From positions 3,410,001-3,474,000 of the forward strand of contig OZ242357.1 in assembly GCA_965208815.1 (NCBI GenBank): a DNA stretch of 64,000 bases, read 5' to 3'. Under the pieces are notes generated by a model. The model made no database searches, had not been told where the DNA came from, and saw only the letters and a list, made by a program, of their open reading frames with translations. The DNA is from Bin55 sp009840545 (GTDB lineage: Bacteria > Pseudomonadota > Gammaproteobacteria > Pseudomonadales > Azotimanducaceae). Numbering within the stretch: position 1 is the first letter of the stretch; every line of letters starts with the position of its first letter. Made by a program: the position numbers and the translations under genes. Shown here in pieces: positions 44,434 through 53,460 of this stretch.

Positions 44434-44657
44434 TAGCATTTGCATGGCGGTTTTCGGAATTCCCAAAGTTGCCGAACTTGACGTCTCACGCTAGCCCTGC
44501 CGCCCGTTCGCTTTTTGGTTCGGTGTTAGCAGATCAACAGAGAACCGCGCGTCGCACTTTCCGTTCATATTTGAAACACTGACACTGTTACACCTCGGAT
44601 ATGCCAGCATCCAGAATATAATCTTGGCGAAATCTAGTTGTTAAGTGGTGAAAATAC

Positions 44658-45131
44658 GTGCAAGTCCAAGATATCAAAGTAATTCATGAACTTAATCGGA
44701 TATTAAAAAACGAGTTAACTGCGATCAATCAGTACTTTCTGCATTCGAGAATGCTCAAGAATTTTGGTTTGAACCGACTTGCGGAATACGAGCATGAGCA
44801 ATCCATAGACGAAATGAAGCATGCTGACACTCTTATTGAACGAATCATTTTGCTGGAGGGATTGCCCAACTTGCAAGACTTGGGGAAGCTTCGGGTTGGC
44901 GAAGACCCCCTGGAAATGCTAAAGTGTGACCTCACACTGGAACAGGAGGCGATTCCCGACCTGCGGGAAGCCATTGGGTTTTGCGAGTTGGTCAGCGACT
45001 ACGTATCTAGGGAAATTCTAGAACGAATCCTGGAATCCGAGGAGGAACATGTTGATTGGCTGGAAACTCAACTAGATCTGGTGAATCGCATAGGGATTAG
45101 CAACTATCTAGAACAACAGATGCACACCTAG
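44658..45131 (+). CDS. bfr: Bacterioferritin
   Basis: Haem-containing 24-subunit iron store. 157 residues in a four-helix bundle. The haem-ligand Met is in SIDEMKHADTLIERI (position 52), with ferroxidase residues Glu and His in the same block, LKNELTAINQYF and ESEEEHVDWLETQLD. GTG start at 44658. The 260 bp between it and bfd form a shared divergent control region. Confidence 0.96.
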   Translation: MQVQDIKVIHELNRILKNELTAINQYFLHSRMLKNFGLNRLAEYEHEQSIDEMKHADTLIERIILLEGLPNLQDLGKLRVGEDPLEMLKCDLTLEQEAIPDLREAIGFCELVSDYVSREILERILESEEEHVDWLETQLDLVNRIGISNYLEQQMHT

Positions 45132-45210
45132 TGCGCCCCGTTGGTATGTGAGACGAGTACTAATCGCTCTGGACCGAACCGTTCCGAGAGGTGTAGTTAA
45201 ATCACGATCA

Positions 45211-45238
45211 GGTCGGTATTGTGAAGCAATCACCGACC
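45211..45238. terminator. Strong hairpin between convergent bfr and a secreted-protein gene
   Basis: GGTCGGTATTG (45211-45221) pairs with CAAT-c-ACCGACC (45227-45238): 11 bp with one bulged C and a 5-nt loop. It sits between two genes that converge, a usual terminator place, but neither side has a T-tract, so intrinsic termination is uncertain. Confidence 0.4.
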
Positions 45239-45269
45239 GTCACGTGTTTAGAAAGCGTAGCGTTATGGA

Positions 45270-45695
45270 TTAGGCCTCTGGCTCATCCTCGGCGGAGTCG
45301 TCGGCATCTTCGCCTTCTTCTTCCTCTTCTTCCTCTTTGAGTTTGCCGGTGAAGGACATCTCAAATGCCTCGGAAGACATCGTTCCACTCATCTCACCAT
45401 CTTCGACAGTTCCAGAGTAGGACAGCGTGAAGTCGCCTCGTTGTGTTTCCATTGTGACCGAAAATGAGAACTCGTTTCCATCGACTTTTACATCGGATCC
45501 TTCGTTTTCGCCCCAATCGGAAGCCATGGTTGCGGAGTAGGTGCCTTCGTCGTCTACTGCGAATGTAATAGTAGTTTCACCGCCACGGCCTTGCCCTCCC
45601 TCCATTTCCAGTACGTAAGTACCGGCAATTTTTGCGAACGCTGTTGCGGATACAAACAGTGCTACCAACGCCACTAAGAACTTTAGCTTTTGCAT
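45270..45695 (-). CDS. Secreted beta-rich protein with acidic tail
   Basis: 141 residues, no named family. Clear signal peptide (KLKFLVALVALFVSATAFA) then IAGTYVLEMEGGQGRGGETT, with alternating strands (TITFAVDD, TYSATMAS, FSFSVTME, DFTLSYSGTVEDGEMSGTM, FEMSFTGKL) resembling small lipocalin-like or lipid-binding barrels seen in many marine bacteria. The last 28 residues are almost all Glu/Asp. AAGGAGAG precedes the ATG. Convergent with bfr; monocistronic by position. Function unknown. Confidence 0.75.
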   Translation of the reverse strand: MQKLKFLVALVALFVSATAFAKIAGTYVLEMEGGQGRGGETTITFAVDDEGTYSATMASDWGENEGSDVKVDGNEFSFSVTMETQRGDFTLSYSGTVEDGEMSGTMSSEAFEMSFTGKLKEEEEEEEGEDADDSAEDEPEA

Positions 45696-45931
45696 TTCGA
45701 CTCTCCTTTAGTCTCCATTTCTGTGGTTTCAGTAGGATCTCATGCAGAGAAGCGGCATGCTTGGCTACCACGATCCACGGAACCTACAGCCTTGACCGAT
45801 TGTACACCTTAGAGTTGTGGGAGTGTGCGATTCCTATCAGCTGCCGCCGATTTCGACCGTTAGTGAGTAATAGAGGCCTGACGGGAAGAGCAATTCCAAG
45901 AATGATTGGAGCACTCCCAGCCAACGGGATC

Positions 45932-46927
45932 CTAAATCGAATAGACTCGGGTTGCCGTATCGTGGAACAGGCTCGCTTTGTCTGCTGAACTAAAGTCCCT
46001 GGCTAGCCTCTTAAATGAATTCCATAGCACGTTGTAAGAGCAACTAGCCTTGTCGACGGGAAAATTGCTCTCAAACATGCAGCGATCCACTCCAAAGTGC
46101 TCGATCATATGCATGTAGTAGGGACGCGTGGCTTCGACCAATTCAATAGATGTTGGCGGTACTTCGCGTTTGTGAAATCCAAATCCGTTGATTGGCATCA
46201 CTAGCCCGCCGAGTTTTGCCACGACGTTTGCGCACGTAGCCAACTCAGCTACAGCCCCTTTCCAATAATCGAAGATCTCGCTCCGCTTGCCAGCATAAGC
46301 GTGGATCCCTAGTGGCCCTCCAAAGTGATCGAACACTATGACTTGGTCGGGAAATGATCGCGCCAGCTGAGTCAAGTCTCCGATCTGCGGGTGATAGAGC
46401 CAAGCATCAAAGGTTAAATTGCGTTTTCCCAGCTCTTTGAATCCCTCCTGAAACGTATGGTCTAGATAAAGGTGTTGCGTAGGATTCGTATGCGAATTGC
46501 GCACTTCCTCACTTGGGTCCCATCCTGCCGCATGGCGGATGCCTCTAAATCGTTCGCTCACTGATATGTGTCTGTCCAAGACATCACCGACTGCCCCACC
46601 AAGTGTCAAATCGGCGAATCCTACGATCCCTGCACAGGCTCTAGTTGGACCGTATCGGCCACTCGCACTCATCGCAGCAATTCCGTTGACAAACTCCGTT
46701 TCCCCAATGGGTTGCAGGGACTCCAGCCCGCTGGATCGATACATAGAGCCGCATTCCATAAACACGGTAGAGACAACGTTGTGCCCGCTGGTGGTGTCTT
46801 CGAGCAATTCTTCGAGCAAGTAACGGTTTTCGGGATAGTCCCAAACGTGATGGTGCGGATCGCATATTTCGAGATCTGGCTCTATAGTGTCTTCGGTCAC
46901 CTGGTTCAGCCATTCATTGCGGTTCAT
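45932..46927 (-). CDS. Amidohydrolase family 2 (COG3618-type lactonase/hydrolase)
   Basis: TIM-barrel metal-dependent hydrolase of 331 residues. N-terminal CDPHHHVWDYPENRYL carries the HxH metal ligands; VFDHFGGPLGIHAY near the middle and CMFESNFPVDKASCSY near the C-terminus hold further active-site residues. The family includes sugar-lactone and dicarboxylic lactone hydrolases; substrate cannot be told from sequence. ATG at 46927 with AGGG 7 nt upstream. It follows an intrinsic terminator of the upstream gene, so it has its own promoter or depends on readthrough. Confidence 0.85.
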   Translation of the reverse strand: MNRNEWLNQVTEDTIEPDLEICDPHHHVWDYPENRYLLEELLEDTTSGHNVVSTVFMECGSMYRSSGLESLQPIGETEFVNGIAAMSASGRYGPTRACAGIVGFADLTLGGAVGDVLDRHISVSERFRGIRHAAGWDPSEEVRNSHTNPTQHLYLDHTFQEGFKELGKRNLTFDAWLYHPQIGDLTQLARSFPDQVIVFDHFGGPLGIHAYAGKRSEIFDYWKGAVAELATCANVVAKLGGLVMPINGFGFHKREVPPTSIELVEATRPYYMHMIEHFGVDRCMFESNFPVDKASCSYNVLWNSFKRLARDFSSADKASLFHDTATRVYSI

Positions 46928-46947
46928 TTGTAGCCCTGCATGTCAAC

Positions 46948-46984
46948 AAAAAGGGTTGCACGAACAAGTGTATTCGTGCAACCC
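46948..46984 (-). terminator. Intrinsic terminator after the EF-hand gene
   Basis: Perfect 12-bp stem GGGTTGCACGAA (46953-46964) and TTCGTGCAACCC (46973-46984) with an 8-nt loop, followed on the minus strand by TTTTT (46952-46948). It lies 52 bases after the end of the EF-hand gene. Confidence 0.9.
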
Positions 46985-47035
46985 GACATTAGAGAATTGA
47001 TAGGTAGATTTGGATCCCTAGCGGGTGAGGAATTG

Positions 47036-47593
47036 CTACGGTCCTCGTTGTGGAGGCATGGGCCTACCCTGCCGTTGACCTTGTCGCCCTCCGCCACCTC
47101 TCTGCTCTTGAGCACGTTGTTCCATTCGCTCTCGTATTGACTTCTCTTCGGCTTCTAGATATTCCTCTTTGGTGAGCTTTCCATCCTCGTTTTCGTCGAA
47201 TTTGTCAAACTGCTCTTCAAGTTCCTTTTCTCGTTCGCGTTTGGCTTCTTCGTCCATTGCTGGAGTACGTTGCGTCGAACCTGAAGTTCGTGAACTGGAT
47301 GTACGGGTAGAGGATGTGCTGCTCGTCCCGGTTCTTTGGCGTGTAGTGCTCCCAGTACGTGAGCTGACTCGTTCTTGAGTGTTCATTTTTTTGAACTCTT
47401 CTTTGGATAACGAACCATCTTCGTCTTCATCCATTTCGTCAAAGCGTTCCTCCATGCTTTGCTTGATGCGTTCCATCATTTGATTGGACGACATGCTTCT
47501 CGCGCCGGTTTGTTGTGCTTGCTGCGAAAAAACAGGAACGGTTAGCGCAAACAGGACTGTGAATACAAATACGGTTGTCAGAATTCTCTTCAT
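47036..47593 (-). CDS. Secreted EF-hand calcium-binding protein
   Basis: 185 residues from the ATG at 47593, which has GGAGGAG upstream. Signal peptide KRILTTVFVFTVLFALTVPV ending near SQQ. Two EF hands: DEMDEDEDGSLSKEEF (about residues 50-65) and DKFDENEDGKLTKEEY (about 130-145), each with the 12-residue DxDxDG loop. Between them is a low-complexity Ser/Thr/Arg linker, and the C-terminus is Arg/Gly/Gln/Pro-rich. Such proteins are periplasmic or exported; the partner is unknown. Confidence 0.85.
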   Translation of the reverse strand: MKRILTTVFVFTVLFALTVPVFSQQAQQTGARSMSSNQMMERIKQSMEERFDEMDEDEDGSLSKEEFKKMNTQERVSSRTGSTTRQRTGTSSTSSTRTSSSRTSGSTQRTPAMDEEAKREREKELEEQFDKFDENEDGKLTKEEYLEAEEKSIRERMEQRAQEQRGGGGRQGQRQGRPMPPQRGP

Positions 47594-47770
47594 ATTTCTC
47601 CTCCGTTTCGTGAAAGATTGCACGAGATATAGCCTAGGTCAGGAAAGCAATTACCTCCCAACTGTTGGTGTTTCGAACAGTTTAGTTCAGGTCAACCTGT
47701 CTTGGGTTGGACAATTTGGTCTCTGCGAGTTCCGAGATTGAGTCAAGGTACACAACAACTAGACATTTCA

Positions 47771-48877
47771 CTAGAACGTGATTACTGAACGGATCGATTC
47801 TCCCGAATGCATTAGGTCGAATGCCTCGTTAATCTCTCCAAGAGGCATCGTATGAGTGATCAAGTCGTCAATATTGATCTTCCCACTCATATACCAGTCA
47901 ACGATCTTGGGGACATCGGTACGACCTTTCGCCCCGCCGAAAGCGGTGCCACGCCAGACTCGGCCAGTCACTAGTTGAAATGGTCTGGTACTGATGTCTT
48001 GTCCTGCGCCCGCAACGCCAATGATTACGCTTTCTCCCCATCCTTTGTGGCAACATTCCAATGCTTGTCGCATGACTTCGACATTGCCAATACACTCAAA
48101 GGAGTAATCGACGCCGCCGTCCGTCATGTCGACGATCTCTGCGACGACATCCGCTGAGTTTTCAGGATTTATGAAGTCGGTCATGCCGAACTTTTCTGCC
48201 AATGGTTGTTTTGCCACGTTGATATCAATGCCTATGATTCGATCGGCTCCGACAATTCTTGCTCCTTGAATCACGTTGAGCCCAATTCCGCCCAGTCCAA
48301 ATACCGCGACATTGGATCCGGCCTCAACCTTCGCGGTGTTCATGACTGCGCCCAAGCCCGTTGTCACTCCGCAACCTATGTAGCAAACCTTGTCGAAGGG
48401 TGCGTCTTCGCGAATTTTTGCAAGTGCTATTTCGGGTAGGACTGTGAAGTTTGAGAACGTCGAAGTACCCATGTAGTGAAAGAGTGTCTCGCCGCCGGCC
48501 GAGAATCGAGAAGTTCCATTGGGCATAACCCCTTGTCCTTGGGTTTCCCTGATCGCCTGGCAAAGGTTTGTCTTGCCGGACCGACAGAACTTGCATTGTC
48601 GGCACTCTGGAGTGTAGAGTGGTATCACGTGATCGCCCGCACTTACGCTTTGAACGCCGGGACCGACGTCCATAACCACGCCTGCGCCTTCATGACCGAG
48701 TATTGATGGAAAGAGACCTTCTGGGTCGCTTCCGGAAAGCGTGTACGCATCGGTATGGCACACGCCGGTAGCATGCACCTCTACAAGAACTTCCCCTTCT
48801 TGCGGACCAGCGAGCTCAACACTTGTAATCTCAAGAGGTTCATCGGCGCGGTATGCGACTGCCGCACGGGTTTCCAT
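47771..48877 (-). CDS. frmA: S-(hydroxymethyl)glutathione dehydrogenase (class III alcohol dehydrogenase)
   Basis: Oxidises the formaldehyde-glutathione adduct with NAD; also reduces S-nitrosoglutathione. 368 residues, family length. Catalytic zinc residues in GVCHTDAYTLSG and GHEGAGVV; structural zinc cysteines in PECRQCKFCRSGKTNLC; NAD fold VAVFGLGGIGLNVIQGA; class III blocks VIPLYTPE and GVAGAGQDISTRPFQLVTGR. GGAG 8 nt before the ATG. No frmB esterase is adjacent. It stands next to ahcY, another enzyme of one-carbon turnover, on the same strand. Confidence 0.95.
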   Translation of the reverse strand: METRAAVAYRADEPLEITSVELAGPQEGEVLVEVHATGVCHTDAYTLSGSDPEGLFPSILGHEGAGVVMDVGPGVQSVSAGDHVIPLYTPECRQCKFCRSGKTNLCQAIRETQGQGVMPNGTSRFSAGGETLFHYMGTSTFSNFTVLPEIALAKIREDAPFDKVCYIGCGVTTGLGAVMNTAKVEAGSNVAVFGLGGIGLNVIQGARIVGADRIIGIDINVAKQPLAEKFGMTDFINPENSADVVAEIVDMTDGGVDYSFECIGNVEVMRQALECCHKGWGESVIIGVAGAGQDISTRPFQLVTGRVWRGTAFGGAKGRTDVPKIVDWYMSGKINIDDLITHTMPLGEINEAFDLMHSGESIRSVITF

Positions 48878-49016
48878 AACTGATCTCCGAAAGGTAACTT
48901 GACAGAGTCTAACTTAAAGCCCGTCTGGAACGATCCGAGTTTTCCTTGAATTTGACGAACAGATCCCTATTGCGCCGCTTGGTGATTGCTCTGCGGACTA
49001 GTACTTGGCGAAAAGG

Positions 49017-50378
49017 CTAGAAGTGGTAGTCCTTGGATTTGAAAGGCCCATTTTTGTTAACTGATATGTAATCCGCTTGTTCGTCGGTGAGACGCGTAAT
49101 CGTGCCGCCGAATCCTTCAACCATGAGTTGGGCTACTTCCTCATCTTGTTTTCGCGGCATCACCTCAATGCTCACCGGGGGGCGCTGGTTCTCGGGTTGG
49201 TCAGCCCACCCTTGTTCGTAGAGATACATCTGAGCTAGAACTTGATTGGCGAACGATCCGTCCATGACGCGAGAAGGATGCCCCATTGCATTGCCCAGAT
49301 TGACAAGCCTTCCTTCGGACAACAGTATCAAGTAGTCGCCCGGTTTGTCACTTCTGTAAACCTGGTGCACTTGCTCTTTCACCTCGTTCCAACGCCAGTG
49401 CTTTCGCATGTAGTGCGTGTCGATTTCGTTGTCGAAGTGTCCAATATTGCACACAATGCAGCCTGGCTTCAGGCGTTGTAGCATTGCGCTATCGCAAACG
49501 TTGGTGTTGCCCGTACACGTCACAAGTAAGTCTGTTTCGGCCAACACACGTCCGTTGATATCTTCTACGCGACCGGTGTTCCGCCCTCCTTTGTAGGGAG
49601 ATACCACCTCGTATCCGTCCATGCACGCTTGCATGGCACAAATTGGATCGATTTCCACAACACGAACGATCATGGACTCCGCACGCAGGCTTGCTGTTGA
49701 ACCCTTACCAACGTCGCCGTATCCGATCACCAGAGCTTTCTTTCCAGAAAGCAAGACATCCGTGGCACGTTTGATGGCATCGTTGAGGCTGTGTCGACAT
49801 CCGTAGCGATTGTCGTTCTTGCTCTTTGTGATTGACGCGTTGACATCAATCGCGGGAACTCTCAACGATCCATCGTCCAACATTTCCCGTAGACGATGAA
49901 CGCCGGTTGTGGTTTCTTCGCTGATGCCGTGAATTCGATCCAGCATTCTGGGATAACGCTCGTGGATTAGTTGAGTTAGGTCTCCCCCATCGTCAAGAAG
50001 TACATTCGCTTCCCAAGGTTCTCCATTGCACAAGACAGTTTGTTCGATGCACCAATCGTATTCTTCCTCGGTTTCTCCCTTCCACGCAAAGACAGGCACG
50101 CCATCTGCAGCCATCGCGGCGGCCGCATGATCCTGAGTTGAAAAAATGTTGCATGACGACCAACGTACATCCGCTCCGAGCGCACGCAAGGTTCGAATGA
50201 GAACTGCGGTTTGAATCGTCATGTGAATGCAGCCGATAATCTTGGCCCCTTGCAACGGCTGCTCCTCGGCATACTTGCTTCTTAAAGCCATGAGAGCGGG
50301 CATTTCCGCTTCAGCGAGGTCAATCTCTCGATTACCGAAATCGGCTAACGAAATATCTGCTACACGATAGTCAGGCAT
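49017..50378 (-). CDS. ahcY: Adenosylhomocysteinase
   Basis: Hydrolyses S-adenosylhomocysteine, the product of methyl transfer, to adenosine and homocysteine. 453 residues. Blocks: IGCIHMTIQTAVLIRTLRAL, WSSCNIFSTQDHAAAA, NDAIKRATDVLLSGKKALVI, VIGYGDVGKGSTASLR (NAD fold), NIGHFDNEID, and the C-terminal PFKSKDYHF (family …YRY-type tail that reaches the neighbouring subunit). ATG at 50378. No SAH riboswitch pattern was seen in the 198-bp upstream gap. Confidence 0.97.
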   Translation of the reverse strand: MPDYRVADISLADFGNREIDLAEAEMPALMALRSKYAEEQPLQGAKIIGCIHMTIQTAVLIRTLRALGADVRWSSCNIFSTQDHAAAAMAADGVPVFAWKGETEEEYDWCIEQTVLCNGEPWEANVLLDDGGDLTQLIHERYPRMLDRIHGISEETTTGVHRLREMLDDGSLRVPAIDVNASITKSKNDNRYGCRHSLNDAIKRATDVLLSGKKALVIGYGDVGKGSTASLRAESMIVRVVEIDPICAMQACMDGYEVVSPYKGGRNTGRVEDINGRVLAETDLLVTCTGNTNVCDSAMLQRLKPGCIVCNIGHFDNEIDTHYMRKHWRWNEVKEQVHQVYRSDKPGDYLILLSEGRLVNLGNAMGHPSRVMDGSFANQVLAQMYLYEQGWADQPENQRPPVSIEVMPRKQDEEVAQLMVEGFGGTITRLTDEQADYISVNKNGPFKSKDYHF

Positions 50379-50576
50379 GGAGTGCTTCTTAGGACCTGTC
50401 GAATTGCGTTTTGAGTGATATGAAGCGTACCTAAAGCTTGTTTCAGCCGTAACAATACGATCTCACAGGTGCATATCGTAGCAAGAGGGGAGTGTGAGGG
50501 CAGTTCAAGCATTCTGGTTCCTAAAATGCTGAGGTTGTTAACGCCACGCACGAGAATGGAGTAGAGTTCTAAGCAT

Positions 50577-50942
50577 ATGCACGCCCGAAGCATAAGTCTC
50601 TTTTTCTTCCTAAGCTCCTTACTTGCCGGTTGTGGTGGTGGGGGAGGAGGGCCTCCGGCTCAGACTGAGGAACATCCGGGACAGAATATCTATCGCAAGT
50701 ATTGTCGCACCTGCCACCAGGGTGGGGTGGCAGGTTCGCCCCTCTTCGGAGACAAAGAAGCTTGGGCACCGCGGATCGAGAAAGGTAGGGAAACACTCTT
50801 GACCAACACAATAGAGGGTATCCCACCAGCAATGCCCAAAAAAGGCGCGTGCACCGGTTGTACAGAAGAAGAACTGGAAGACGCGATCGACTTTATGCTC
50901 CAAGCAGTCGAAGATGATCCCGATGAGAGTGAACCTGAATAG
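50577..50942 (+). CDS. Cytochrome c5-type lipoprotein
   Basis: 121 residues. Signal peptide with lipobox LLAGC (Cys at 19) followed by a Gly run. One haem site CRTCHQ (about residues 43-48), Met ligand in PPAMPKKG, and a disulfide pair in GACTGCTEEELEDAIDFM, the cytochrome c5 signature. Acidic tail. Probably membrane-anchored, facing the periplasm, carrying electrons in respiration; partner not evident from neighbours. Confidence 0.88.
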   Translation: MHARSISLFFFLSSLLAGCGGGGGGPPAQTEEHPGQNIYRKYCRTCHQGGVAGSPLFGDKEAWAPRIEKGRETLLTNTIEGIPPAMPKKGACTGCTEEELEDAIDFMLQAVEDDPDESEPE

Positions 50943-51042
50943 TTAGGGTCTGTCCAATCAATTTAGGGTTAAGTTGGCACAGTTTGTGCTACAGTCATAG
51001 GTGACGTTTGGTATAGCGTTCTTGATCACATCTGAGGTTCGT

Positions 51043-51465
51043 ATGGAATATAGACCCGGCGATGTTGTGTCGCGTCGTAAAGGCCTTGTTATGCATCGCG
51101 GAATCGTGCTTGAAGATGGCCAAGTGTTTCACAACACACCGTTGCAGGGCGAGCACGTCTCTTCGATGAACGAATTCCGAAAGAACAAACGCATGTTCGT
51201 GCACGAAATGGATTCTTCGGAACACTTGGAGGCGTTACGCTACAGTCAAGACGGTTCGGATAGAAACTACAACCTGTTTACAAACAACTGCGAACACACT
51301 ATCTCTCGAGCAACAACTGGAAGAGGTCGAAGCCCCCAGCTCGTTTCATTTCTAATCAGTGGTGGAGTTGCGGCTGCTACGCTCGCGCTTACGCGGTCTC
51401 CTGGTTTGGCCATTGCTGGATTTGCACTTACTCGAAAATTAACTTCCGGAAGAGATCCAATCTAA
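51043..51465 (+). CDS. LRAT/NC-domain protein with C-terminal membrane segment
   Basis: 140 residues from the ATG at 51043 (GAGG 6 nt upstream; the GTG at 51001 is less likely). LRAT-like papain-fold motifs: PGDVVSRRKGLVMHRGIVLE, with the catalytic His of the H-box, and FTNNCEHTIS, with the catalytic Cys. The C-terminus is hydrophobic (VSFLISGGVAAATLAL). Related proteins are acyltransferases or thiol hydrolases acting on lipids; bacterial members are little studied. No partner gene is obvious. Confidence 0.75.
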   Translation: MEYRPGDVVSRRKGLVMHRGIVLEDGQVFHNTPLQGEHVSSMNEFRKNKRMFVHEMDSSEHLEALRYSQDGSDRNYNLFTNNCEHTISRATTGRGRSPQLVSFLISGGVAAATLALTRSPGLAIAGFALTRKLTSGRDPI

Positions 51466-51490
51466 CGGGATTCGCTGTCACCGGCTAGTT

Positions 51491-52162
51491 CTAGAGCCTC
51501 AACGCCTCCTGAAATTCCTTAGGTGGTCTGCTGGTAAACGAGTATTTCGAATCTATACACACTCGTGTGCTATGCAACAGCAACCGTCGCCATGATTGTT
51601 CCGATGACTCCGGTACACCATAGAGTCCATCTCCGACAATGGAGTGACCTATCCACGCCATATGTACACGAAGCTGATGCGTTCGACCCGACAAAGGTTG
51701 AAGTGTTACTGCGGTCCGATTTCGACCCAATTCCAGAGTTCGGATCCGTGTAGTGCTTGGATGGCCGTCACTGGAATCTATAGACCATCCGTCGCGTTGA
51801 GTGCGAATCTCCTCTCGTAGTCCAGCAACACGATAACGGCCCTTGCGCCCAGGGTTCAACGGAAGCTCTACGGTCAAAGTTCGACCTTTTGCAACGTGGC
51901 CGGAAATCACGGCAATGTAAAACTTTCGTATGTGTCTCTTAGCAAACTGTCGGGATGCAAACGCTTGAAATTCCTTTGTGAGGGCAACTACCATCACGCC
52001 ACTGGTCCCCTTGTCCAAACGGTGCACGAGCTTTGCTTCGCGGAATTCCTCACGAATTGTGTCGAAGACATTGGGTGACCCATCTCGGTCTCGTAACACA
52101 CTCATGCCGCTGGGCTTTTCGATGACCAGACAATTCTCGTCTTGAAAGAGGATTTCAAACAC
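51491..52162 (-). CDS. RluA-family pseudouridine synthase
   Basis: Converts uridines in rRNA or tRNA to pseudouridine. 223 residues from a GTG at 52162 (GGG 6 nt upstream), reading VFEILFQDENCLVIEKPSGM, the usual start of the catalytic domain with no S4 domain; a longer frame to 52249 lies inside the upstream gene. The catalytic Asp is in VHRLDKGTSGVMVVAL; LQPLSGRTHQLRVHMAWIGH and IVGDGLYG follow. The short form resembles TruC/RluA types; the exact target is uncertain. Overlaps the M28-like gene by 8 bases. Confidence 0.88.
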   Translation of the reverse strand: MFEILFQDENCLVIEKPSGMSVLRDRDGSPNVFDTIREEFREAKLVHRLDKGTSGVMVVALTKEFQAFASRQFAKRHIRKFYIAVISGHVAKGRTLTVELPLNPGRKGRYRVAGLREEIRTQRDGWSIDSSDGHPSTTRIRTLELGRNRTAVTLQPLSGRTHQLRVHMAWIGHSIVGDGLYGVPESSEQSWRRLLLHSTRVCIDSKYSFTSRPPKEFQEALRL

Positions 52163-53288
52163 TTGTAGCCCAATGTTGAACACATTCGAGCATGGCTGAT
52201 CGAATACGGAGTAGTCGCGGCAGATCAACGTTCGTGCTGAATCGATCATCCGGGTGGTGGAACAATTTATTGGAACCTAGGATCGAGACATATTCCCCTC
52301 CGCCATCGAAAATGTTTCGCGCTTCTCCGCCCGGTCTAAAGCCTGGTTTGGTCTCACTGCTCACAGATACGTTGTGCTTCTGCAATAGGGAACGCATAGT
52401 GCTCAAGTGGTTCTCCGAAGATGACTGAAGACGCACGTTGGAATCAGTCGCACCAAAATTGGCTCCAAAGTGAACCCACAGGTGGGCGCACTTTGTTAGT
52501 TGGGGATTGGTGTCCAAGAATCTAGCTAGACCAACGTGACCAAGTTCATGACCAGTGTTGGCTGTAAAAATGACGTCTCGGGTTGGCGGATGCTCGACAA
52601 AATGGCGAATGCACTCGAGCCAGCAGACAATCCCGCCAATTCTCTCAGCCGTACTGGTGTACCAAGAGCTCTTGGGTGTCATGATTACTACGGGAGCAAG
52701 GTCGGACCTCATGCCTCGAATTGTTGCTTCGACATTTGATGCATCTGTGTCTTGATCGTCTAGGACAATTGAAAGTGACGCATGTCGGTTTGAATCCGCG
52801 GCACCGAGAAGCTCCTGCTTAAACTCCGAAGGTACTTGCAGGACGGGAGGACCGTATGGCTGTCCGTAACTGTCGGCGTTGAGTAGAGCTAGTCCGTGTA
52901 TGGGTAAATTCGAGACGACTACGACACCCTTCAACTCTTGACTTCGTCGTGCACTCTCGAGCGAAGTGTCCGAATTTGACTCGTCCAAGACAAGAATGGA
53001 ATCCTTGTCGGGGGTGGTGCTCAGTACGCCAGAGCTGTCTCCGCCCAAGGTGGTTCCTCCGTCAAACATGGGAAATCCCTCGTACTTCATGTGAGCTATC
53101 TGCAGGTAAGCTGTGCGAACGTCCTTTCGGATGAATGGAAATTCGTACAGTTCCGCTTTTGCTCCCAAGCTTGAAACTACTCTAAGCAACCACTCAGATG
53201 TTTGTCTGTCGCCCGCGGTACCGGTGCGGTGTTGATCTGACGCATCCCATGAAGCAATCCAAGGTTGGCAATGATCGTCGAGGGGCAT
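52155..53288 (-). CDS. M28 peptidase-like protein, metal site degenerate
   Basis: 377 residues resembling M28 aminopeptidases: a PA-like insert (SILVLDES...LKGVVVVSNLPIHGLALL) and a peptidase fold with VIFTANTGHELGHVGLARFL and FHHPDDRFSTNVD near the end. Key residues look lost: the HxD ligand motif is replaced by MTPKSSW, and the GEE motif reads GHE. No signal peptide. Probably inactive or of altered function. Overlaps the pseudouridine synthase gene, so co-transcribed. Confidence 0.7.
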   Translation of the reverse strand: MPLDDHCQPWIASWDASDQHRTGTAGDRQTSEWLLRVVSSLGAKAELYEFPFIRKDVRTAYLQIAHMKYEGFPMFDGGTTLGGDSSGVLSTTPDKDSILVLDESNSDTSLESARRSQELKGVVVVSNLPIHGLALLNADSYGQPYGPPVLQVPSEFKQELLGAADSNRHASLSIVLDDQDTDASNVEATIRGMRSDLAPVVIMTPKSSWYTSTAERIGGIVCWLECIRHFVEHPPTRDVIFTANTGHELGHVGLARFLDTNPQLTKCAHLWVHFGANFGATDSNVRLQSSSENHLSTMRSLLQKHNVSVSSETKPGFRPGGEARNIFDGGGEYVSILGSNKLFHHPDDRFSTNVDLPRLLRIRSAMLECVQHWATSV

Positions 53289-53298
53289 CTAGAGTCTT

Positions 53299-53460
53299 TC
53301 AATGACATCGAAGTAGCCAATTATCAATCTTAACGCTACCTTGGTATCGCAGTTGAATGACGTAGTTTGTGTCGACGGCAATTCTGTCGAAGCCCTGGTT
53401 GCGTGAAACCCACGACATGCCCAAGTACATGTTCGTATACCCGGGACGATTCGCCAGCAT
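53299..53460 (-). other. Possible small gene or gene remnant in the gap before katG
   Basis: The 414 bp between the M28-like gene and katG contain an open minus-strand frame. From the ATG at 53460 it encodes 53 residues beginning MLANRPGYTNMYLGMSWVSR, and the frame stays open upstream to about 53563 with a CVSC motif. The composition (Gly, Tyr, Trp, Asn) looks protein-like, but no family is recognised and no ribosome-binding site is clear. The rest of the gap holds only the katG terminator. Confidence 0.25.

Noticed and set aside
50379..50576. SAH riboswitch upstream of ahcY
   Set aside because: No match to the conserved SAH-riboswitch core could be seen on the gene strand; only a weak AGCATT/AATGCT inverted pair is present.
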